This document shows, piece after piece, positions 56,875-64,000 of a stretch of 64,000 nt of DNA. Source of the stretch: Choanephora cucurbitarum (lineage: Eukaryota; Mucoromycota; Mucoromycetes; Mucorales; Choanephoraceae); contig JAIWNI010000007.1 of NCBI GenBank assembly GCA_025331435.1, forward strand, positions 1 through 64,000, in the 5' to 3' direction. Numbering within the stretch: the first letter of the stretch is position 1; each line of letters begins with the position of its first letter. The notes beneath the pieces were generated by a model, which ran no database searches, was not told the origin of the DNA, and was given only the letters and a program-made list of their open reading frames with translations. Both the position numbers and the translations under genes were made by a program.

Positions 56875-59124
56875 CTAATCAAAGCGACGCTTAGGTTCAA
56901 AGGAAAAGTCTTCATTACTGCTCGATCGACGGTCTCTGAAACCACCTTGACGGGTCTTGAAGCTATCGTCTCTTGATTTGAAGTCATCCCTGGAACGGAA
57001 ACCACCTTCACGAGGCTTAAAGTCATCTCTGGAGCGGAAACCACCTTCACGAGGCTTAAAGTCATCTCTGGATCTGAAGCCATCTCTAGGCTTGAAGTCA
57101 TCTCTGGAGCGGAAACCACCTTCACGAGGCTTAAAGTCATCTCTGGATCTGAAGCCATCTCTAGGCTTGAAGTCATCTCTAGGCTTGAAGTCATCATCTC
57201 TTGATCTGAAGCTACCACGGCGACTCTTAAAATCATCACCATCACGAGGTCTGAAAGTGTCACGGCGACGGGAATGATCAAAGTCACGGAAGCTACCTCT
57301 ACGATTGAATCTATCATCTCTGTTATTTCTGCTGCTGCTTTCATTAAGACCAAGTTGAGAGAGGAACTTTTGGCTAAGGTGAGGGGGCTCTTGAACACCG
57401 AAAGATTCAAGGAATTTGTTAGCTTCTTTCACAGCAATAGAACGACGTTGTCCTAAAGTAGGCAATTGTCCAGAATCTAAAAGAAAATGGATGTTAGCTC
57501 ATAAGCGCAAAACTTCTCTCTTTTCTTTTGTACTTACAATAACCTAAGTAAGCAGTGTAAAGCTCTCTGACAATGTCCATATCCATTTCGGCCAAGGCAT
57601 CAAATACCTTTCCGGTTGTCTTCTTAAGCTCTTCTTCGGTTGGCTTAACAGGTTCAATTTGTTGAATAGGTAGATCACTGATTTCCTTAGTCAAGAAAGT
57701 CTCTTCGAAAGGTGCCAACATGATGATACCTTCACCTTCGCGACCAGCACGACCAGTACGACCCAAACGATGGATATACTGTTCGCGAGAAGAAGGTACA
57801 CCGACTTGGAATACAAGGGATACACCGGGATAGTCAACACCTCGAGCTGACACATCTGAGGTAAACAAGATACTGCTATCTCGAGATTTACGGAAACGAT
57901 CGGCAATGCGAGAACGTTGATCTTGGCTCTTCTTTGAGTGAATTTCATAAATTTGCTTGTTGGGCAACAATGACTTGAAGATGTGAGCATAAGCTATGGT
58001 GGATTTGGTGGTAGGCAAGAATACAATCACTTTACCCTTTTGAGCAGCTTCATGTGTCTCTAAAGTAGTACGCAAGAGAGCCAATTGCTCATGGTAAGGA
58101 GCAACAAGAGCGGATTGCTTGACATGCAAATTGGTGTTGACATCATTCTCACCAACTGTATCAATCAAATCATAAGAAGGTGAAAGGGCAAATTGACCGA
58201 GATTTTCACGAATCTCATCCGAGATAGTAGCAGAGAAAAGCATAGTTTGGCGTTGTTCGGGTATCTGCTTCAAGATGCGTTGTAACTCTGCTTTGAATCC
58301 CATATCCAGTAACTGATCTGCTTCATCCAATACAAGACACTTGAGGTTTTCACACATCTTTTTGAAACGAGGAACTGAAGACAACATGTCCTGAAGACGA
58401 CCAGGTGTGGCTACTACAATATCGCAACGACTGCGCTCCATCTTGAGGATTTGACGGCGCTTTGAATCTCCGCCAACAAGACAATGCACCTTAAATGGAT
58501 AGAAACTAGTCAATTTGGTGGCTTCGTCGGCAATCTGGTTAGCCAACTCTCGAGTGGGTGAGATGACCATAATGGAAGTACCATCAAAGTGTCTGAAGTC
58601 CTTGATAGATTGGCGCTCACCGTTTTCCTTCATCAATGCTGTTTCAAGGGCAGCAACTAAGAAAGCCAATGTCTTACCAGTACCTGTCTTGGCCTTAACA
58701 AACATATCTGACTTATTGGGAAGGCGAGACAACACAGCCTCTTGAACGGAGGACATTTCTTGGTATTTAAACACTTTTTGCAAAGCCCTTTGTGTGTTGG
58801 GATGAATAGCTTCGATGGCATCGAATCGCATCTTCTTTACTTCTTCCTCTGCCTTTTCTTGATCCAACTCGGCTACAGACACCGATTGACGAGCTACTTG
58901 TGTATGAAACAAAGCATAAGGAGAGATCTTGGTGTTCAAGAGAGCAGGTTGAATTCTTGACTGAGAAAGCAAAGTAGGACGAATGAGAGGTGAGCCTGTC
59001 AAACCTAGAGAGAGAACAAGTTAGATCTCTTGCTTGATCCTTCATTCTTCTGATCCTTACCTCTACTCATAGCACTAGCTCTACCAAGTCTAAGGGTGGA
59101 AGGTATCAATAATTTGCGCAACAT
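56875..59124 (-). CDS. DEAD-box RNA helicase, Mss116-like with RD-rich tail
   Basis: Three minus-strand exons (59061-59124, 57538-59004, 56875-57476) give 710 residues. The basic N-terminus (MLRKLLIPSTLRLGRASAMS) looks like a mitochondrial presequence. Core motifs are AKTGTGKT (about 126-133), PTRELA, TPGR, DEAD (248-251), FSAT, RGVDYPGV and HRLGRTGRAG. The Mss116 group unwinds RNA to help intron splicing and translation in mitochondria. After a helical extension, the last 140 residues are a tail of Arg/Asp/Phe repeats resembling RNA-binding RGG regions. It converges with the preceding gene, with 96 bp between stops. Confidence 0.92.
56950..57230 (-). repeat. Degenerate repeats coding FRSRDDFKPREGG units
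   Basis: Within the last exon of the helicase gene, units of 24-39 bp encode alternations of FRSRDD, FKPRD and FKPREGG. Several copies are identical at the DNA level (near 56994-57060 and 57096-57140), which points to recent duplication or slippage. The tail is probably disordered and binds RNA. Confidence 0.85.
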
Positions 59125-59925
59125 GGTATGAACTATGATAAAAAAGAGAAAGAGAAAACTTTTTTATTCTCAAAAATTCTCTTATAAGTGAGGGGAGCAT
59201 GAAAGACTTTACCTATCAAATTTTTTCAGGTTAAATGGCCGCAAAGCAGGCACAAGAAGACTGCCACAAGATTTAATGGAAAATAAAAAAAAAAAAAGAC
59301 ATACAGCCTGGAATGAAAAGAATTCTACAAAAGAAAAAGAATGCCCATTATAGACTTTGGAGAAGAGAACCAGAGGTGTCATCAATATCATTGATCTCTT
59401 CAACACACTTTCTGCGTTGTTTACAACGTGGAAAAGCTTATTTGACCTGGCCTTGCTCAGCTCTTGCTGATAGATACTTTCGAGTAAGTAATGATATCGA
59501 AAACTGAAGAGCCTTGCAGCGCTAAGTACTCTGAAGGCGTACAAAGCTACCATGGCTTGTTCAGAAAGAATTTATCAGCAGCAGTAGGCTCAACCAATGA
59601 GACACGCAGCGACAGATGAATGCTTACAGTACGACTTATAAAGAGGATATGCTTAAAAAAAAACTGGCAGCAAAAACTGACATGATCATCGCTTACTGTT
59701 AAGTCTGTTCAAGATTGAAGAACTCAAAATCAAAGCATCTTCTCTCATGCAAGGAGAATAGCCAACTGCGATGCAATTGAGGAATAATTCAGCAAGCTTT
59801 TGTAAACCTACTCAAATTTCTGACTTTGTGGTCGTCTCAATTTGTTGGTCATTAAAATTTATTTCAGACACAATAATGTCATGTGTTTTATTGACTTGAA
59901 AGAGAAAATAGAGGGTATATATAAT
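59125..59925. other. Intergenic, helicase promoter side
   Basis: About 800 bp between the helicase start and the YL1 stop. A 114-codon minus-strand frame (59209-59553) and an overlapping plus-strand frame show no recognisable features and are not called. Nothing else is seen apart from A-tracts near 59285 and 59655. Confidence 0.5.
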
Positions 59926-61206
59926 TCAAGCGTCAAATCCTTCAGGAACTCCTTTGGCACTGGGTAAACGACCTAAATAAAGATGGCTGATGGGAGACCA
60001 TCTTGTTTGATGATTTAGGCAGGATTTGATAGCTCGATAGGATTGTACATTAGCATAAGGGACATCAGAAGAAGGATCCCGATATTTAGCAAGATCTCCA
60101 TTGATTGGACATACAATAGGCTTGTTTGGCTTAGGTAGCTTCTCAAACCATTCAGAAAGATGGTGAATCATACCTAACTGATCTATGCCTACTTCACGCT
60201 CTCTTTCTTCTGGATCGTATTCCTGAAGATCTTCTTCTTCCACAAATGTCATCAACGTCCTTCCCATAGCATCCAAGTCATACACTATTGTCTCTGAGTC
60301 TGCACTTTTGACTTGTAGTGCATCTTTGAAGGAATGATACCGTATAAATGGGCCTACAACGCCTTTGATATCTGTCTTTTTTGCATTTTCTTTTCTTTCT
60401 GCTTCCCTTTGTTGCCATTCTAAGAGCGAATTTTTGTTTGCTTCTTCTGTGATAGCTGCTTCAGCTAATAACTCTTCTTGTGTCAATTTATTTGCCACAG
60501 GTCGGTCTTTCTTAGGTTGCAATGCCTAATATAGCAATGAGATTAAACAGTACAGTGGAATTCAAGAACAACAATTTACTCTTCGTTTTTCATGTTCTCT
60601 TAATTGCCCCTCCACCAAAATTCGATTCAAGATAGTGTTCTTTCGAGAAGAATATCGAATCGTACGCTCTTCAGTCAATTCTTCTACAACAGCCCTCTTG
60701 CGCTTTTCTGCTGGTTTTTTATTTGTTGGTTTTGGTACGGTAGATGATGGATTAAAAGTAGTTGCTTTACGCGCCTAAAGGTATAATCGATTGTTATAGA
60801 AGCCTTTCCTTTTTCATTGTTGTTAGTATGCAAACCTTTTTTTCATCTAAGGCGATTTGTTTATCCATCTGTCTTCCTTCTTCGATATGCTCTTGTTCTC
60901 CTTCTGAAGAATCTAGATCGAAATCAGAGTCCACTTTATCCTCTTCCTCTTCAGCAGCTATAGCAGACAATGATAAGCGCGTGGCAACATGAGCAAGTGA
61001 AAGGAATTACCAGAAAAGGCTGCATCCTCTTCATCGTCTTCTTGATACTCAAACAGTTCTTCCATATCTTCCTCTTGGTTGAGTAGTGCGCGCATGCTAT
61101 AGTATAGGAAGAGATAAGCTCATGGCAAAAGAAGCAGACTTCTATGAGATGTCCCTTACCGACTACCAGCATTAGCACGCCTTTCTCTTTCTTGCACAAG
61201 TGACAT
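59926..61206 (-). CDS. SWC2: YL1 / Vps72 / Swc2, SWR1-complex H2A.Z chaperone
   Basis: Five minus-strand exons (61160-61206, 61011-61096, 60836-60957, 60580-60774, 59926-60525) give 349 residues. The start SLVQERERRANAGSRMRALL is followed by acidic blocks (EEDMEELFEYQEDDEEDAAF, then EEEEDKVDSDFDLDSSEGE), as in the YL1 N-terminal H2A.Z-binding region. Basic stretches follow (KPAEKRKRAVVEELTEERTI). The C-terminal YL1-C domain is clear: PIVCPINGDLAKYRDPSSDV, PYANVQSYRAIKS. It recognises H2A.Z-H2B for deposition by SWR1. ATP11 lies upstream in the same orientation, 105 bp away. Confidence 0.93.
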
Positions 61207-61311
61207 AATGATGAATGTACAGAATAGGTGGAAAGGTGATTCTTCAAGTCTTCATTTTTTAAAGAAAAAAAAAGAGCGTGACTTTGTTCAACTAAGGTAC
61301 TTTATTGTATT

Positions 61312-62370
61312 TTAGACAACAGTTTCAACAGCCTTGATAAGCTCATTGAAGTCAAATTCACCAGGCGCAGTATGGAACTTTTCAACCAGCTTCAACTTGT
61401 CTGGTCCACCAGTCACGTAGAATTGTTGAAGAGCAAAAGCCAAGAATTGAGCATTAGCAGTAGTAATCATGCGAGGATCATCATTGATATCACCCTTCAT
61501 CAACACAATACCCTTTGACTCTTGCAATTCTGTAAAGTGTGTCAAAGTCAAGAAAGGTCTTGCTTCAGTTCCCTTTGTCTTGTATTCTAGCAGAGAAGTA
61601 AAGTTACATTGATTAAAGTTAAACTGGAGGAAGAAGAATTCGACGCCTTCTTCGCGGGGCATAGGCACAACAAACTAAAGTAAAACAAAGCGATGAGTTT
61701 CTTTTCTTGTTGTCCTAGCCTCTCTTTTTTTTTTACCATTGGATATTTTTGACCATGTTCGTAAAGCTTGTTGTAGACATCAGATGGGATAGCTGCTGTA
61801 ATGCAATCTTTGTTGGCATGACCTGCATTCCAAATTTTCTCAATATTCTCAGGTGTTTCTTGTTCCAATAGTTCAAGCTTCACAAACTTATCTAATGTGG
61901 GTGCAGAGGAATCATAAGGCAACTTAGATTTGGCTGCAATTGTAGATGCACTTGCTTTTTTAGCTGTCTCTTTGGCGATTTTAGGTTCAACTGGTTTAGG
62001 TTGAGCTGCCTTCAATCTCTTCAAAGCATCGTCTTTCATCTTTTTCTTTAATTCGTCCACAGTCAATCCTTGCCTAATGATATGATGAATGTTTGAGTCA
62101 ATAAATCCATTATCTTCAACTTACTTTTTGGCCATATCCTTAATCTTATCGGCATATTTACTTTCAAAGTCAATCGGGCGGACTTGTGCATTTAAAAATC
62201 TACTCTGAACTAAGTTATGCGTATCAAGTTAATTGAAAGAAGCCCTCATTTTTTGCTTCATTCACCTTACCTGTTCTTGAACCGAGAATGTTGTTTTGCA
62301 AAGTGGCATAAGCGCTTTTTCTGTAAGCAACAACATTGCTAGTGATTTGTCGCGAAATACGAGAAAGCAT
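61312..62370 (-). CDS. ATP11: ATP11, F1-ATPase assembly factor (ATPAF1)
   Basis: Four minus-strand exons (62271-62370, 62125-62209, 61737-62073, 61312-61674) give 294 residues. The N-terminus MLSRISRQITSNVVAYRKSA is a likely mitochondrial presequence. A helical Lys-rich region precedes the ATP11 domain: TLDKFVKLELLEQETPENIE, IWNAGHANKDCITAAIPSDV, FFFLQFNFNQCNFTSLLEYK and ARPFLTLTHFTELQESKGIV. Atp11 binds free F1 beta subunit in the matrix and prevents aggregation before alpha/beta assembly. It is divergent from OXA1, with 267 bp between start codons. Confidence 0.94.
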
Positions 62371-62637
62371 GATGTAGAATAAAGCAAAAGAGTAAAAGAG
62401 AAAGAAAGAAAAAAACAAATAAAACAGCTTGCCCAGGGCCAAGATTTCTCAATCTGGATTTTGACAGTTGGAACAGCAGCTGCTTGTTGTATGTGACTTG
62501 TCTAGGGACTTGCTTTTTCTTTTTTTTTTTGTAGAATCCTGGATGCGGGACATGAATCAACTGGGGTCAAAATAAGCTATCACTTTTGTTAAGGTACTCT
62601 TCTTCTTCTTTCCTTACTCTCTTTATAGACCTATATC
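62371..62637. promoter_or_regulatory. Shared divergent promoter of ATP11 and OXA1
   Basis: Only 267 bp separate the start codons. Both products act in assembly of ATP synthase and other inner-membrane complexes. A GC-richer core around 62430-62480 lies between two T/C-rich leaders. No TATA box is obvious. Coordinated expression is inferred. Confidence 0.55.
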
Positions 62638-63999
62638 ATGCTTGGACTCTCTAGCCGTCTCGTCAATAAGAAGTAGGTTGTTGATACTCTTGACATGAAA
62701 TTCGGGAATACTAAAACTGAGTTTGCATAGTGCCTTAGGTCGTATTGCACATACTGCCAATGCTTCCCGCATGGTAAGAAATTCTTCCTTTCTTGTTGAA
62801 AAGGAGGGGATTTGCGAAACAGACGAAACAATAGAAAAGCGAGACAGTGTTGTATTGAACTAACACATATATTTAAGATGTCAACTGGTTTATTGTCCAG
62901 CAGTAGAAAGATGCAACCCTTGAGCATAATTGCACAAAGAGCAGTCAAGAACAACCAAGCACGCATTCTCGGCAATGTATCAGTCGTCAATGCTCGTCAC
63001 CTCAGCACAGAAGCCTCTGATAAAGTTGAGAATGAACCTTTGACAGACTCTGCTAAGGAATTGATCCAGCAAGCTACCCAGACCACTTCACCTGACGCAC
63101 TTGTCAATGCTACAGCACAAATTGGCGATTTCAAAGCACTTGGATTATGTAATTTTACACCTGTGGGTGGTTTGGAGGCTATGTTTGAATACATTCATGT
63201 CTACAGCGGCTTGCCATGGTGGGGAACTATCGCCGTTGCCACTGTCGCAGTCCGTCTCGCCCTCTTGCCATTGATGATCAAGATTCAAAGAAACAACGCT
63301 CGCCTGATGAACATCAACCCTGACGTATCGCGTATTATGGAAAACCTCAAATCAGCACAAGCACAAGGCGATGCCTTAGCCACAGGCAAGTATACACAGG
63401 AGATCCAGACACTGTTTCAAAAGAACAATTGTCATCCCATGAAGTCAATGGGTCTTCCTTTGATCCAGATGCCTGTCATGATTTCTTTCTTCATGGCCAT
63501 CCGTAGCATGGCTGAAGTCCCTGTACCTGGCTTACAAGATCAGGGTTTGCTCTGGTTTACTGACTTGTCTGAAAAGGACCCTTATTATGTCCTCCCTGCC
63601 GTCAGTGCATTGGGTGTGATGGCCGTGTTGGAAGCAGGTACTGAAGCAGGCGCTGCCAATCCTCAAAGTAAAGGTATGAAGAATGTTTTCCGTGGTCTTA
63701 CTGTTTTGATGGTACCCTTTACTGCTTGGATGCCTAGTGGTGTTTTTGTCTATTGGGTGACCTCCAACTTTTTCTCTATTGGTCAAATTTTGGCTCTTAA
63801 GAACCCTTCTATTCGTAAAGTCTTGAATATTCCTCAACTTAAGAAGCGACCTGAAGAACTTCAGAAGAATACAAAGGGTTTTATGGAAAACTTCAAGGAT
63901 CAACAAGTACATTATGAAAAGTTAGAAAAGGAAAGAGCTGTTCGCGAAAGACAACAAGCTGCTGCTGCTGCCAGAAGGGCTGCTAAGCGTAGATTTTAA
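62638..63999 (+). CDS. OXA1: OXA1, mitochondrial inner-membrane insertase
   Basis: Three exons (62638-62672, 62731-62773, 62878-63999) give 399 residues. The first two small exons add a presequence (MLGLSSRLVNKNALGRIAHT) before the frame that starts MSTGLLSSSRKM. YidC/Oxa1 features are GLPWWGTIAVATVAVRLALL (first span), PLMIKIQRNNARLMNINPDV, a matrix loop, GLPLIQMPVMISFFMAIRSM, then PYYVLPAVSALGVMAVLEAG and WMPSGVFVYWVTSNFFSIGQ. The C-terminus is a basic coiled coil ending in AAARRAAKRRF, the ribosome-binding tail. It inserts Cox2, Atp9 and other proteins into the inner membrane. The gene ends one base before the window end. Confidence 0.95.
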
Positions 64000-64000
64000 T

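Noticed and set aside
56957..57410. Repeat-rich open frames overlapping the helicase tail in other frames
   Set aside because: They arise from the repeat structure of the helicase C-terminus and have no independent support.
59209..59553. A 114-codon minus-strand frame upstream of the helicase
   Set aside because: Phe/Leu-rich composition expected from AT-rich DNA, no domain, no splice context, and an overlapping open frame on the other strand.
62812..62877. Upstream extension of the OXA1 frame
   Set aside because: It has no ATG and covers intron sequence ending TTTAAG. Two small upstream exons give a better presequence and correct phases.
1..64000. tRNA, rRNA, CRISPR or prophage features
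   Set aside because: No B-box-like GTTCGAATC motif paired with an A-box, no rRNA-like GC-rich conserved block, and no regular spacer-repeat array were seen. The window is eukaryotic.

Overview
The window is nuclear DNA of a filamentous fungus, most likely an early-diverging (Mucoromycota, probably Mucorales-type) species. The genes are AT-rich and cut by many short introns, mostly 45-120 nt, with GTAAGT-like donors and TAG/CAG acceptors. A complex I core subunit is present, which excludes the complex I-lacking yeasts. A fungal copy of the phosphorylase kinase alpha/beta regulatory subunit and a tandem-domain protein of a type I associate with Mucoromycota also point this way. The taxon is inferred from gene content, not from a marker sequence. 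All exon joins were worked out by hand from frame, splice signals and family resemblance.

Layout. 1-3514 has no supportable gene. 3515-5480 encodes a two-copy domain protein. 5481-10127 is a graveyard of decayed coding fragments. 10128-24182 is gene-dense: a CUE plus Myb-like nuclear protein, phosphorylase kinase regulatory subunit, a TMEM70-like mitochondrial protein, a Tim17/22/23-family protein, an anoctamin, SGT1 and the proteasome assembly factor UMP1. 24363-29345 is a transposon cluster: a broken Tc1/mariner element with clear inverted repeats and TA flanks, a PIF/Harbinger element with both genes open, and a frameshifted Cys/His-rich relic. 31034-33756 holds an amidohydrolase, an unknown small protein and ribosomal protein uS8. 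33757-37691 is gene-poor. 37692-44285 holds two MFS transporters and an arrestin-like protein. 45743-47771 is the complex I 51-kDa subunit. 47772-50132 is gene-poor and contains a small MITE. 50133-63999 is dense again: an M1 aminopeptidase, a TMEM33/Pom33 protein, a possible Rsc58-like chromatin protein, a DEAD-box helicase, YL1/Swc2, ATP11 and OXA1.

Themes. Several genes serve mitochondrial inner-membrane biogenesis: the complex I 51-kDa subunit, ATP11, OXA1, the TMEM70-like protein and the Tim17-family protein, plus a probably mitochondrial helicase. Four of these form two head-to-head pairs with short shared promoters (135 bp and 267 bp). Two nuclear genes (YL1/Swc2 and the Rsc58-like candidate) would act in chromatin remodelling.

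The most notable sequence-level observations are a predicted 3-nt micro-exon in the complex I 51-kDa gene, an 11-unit in-frame TEGK minisatellite in the aminopeptidase, a Harbinger element that looks intact in its coding parts, and a 101-bp MITE. I found no tRNA, rRNA or CRISPR array, and no clearly undescribed multi-gene system.
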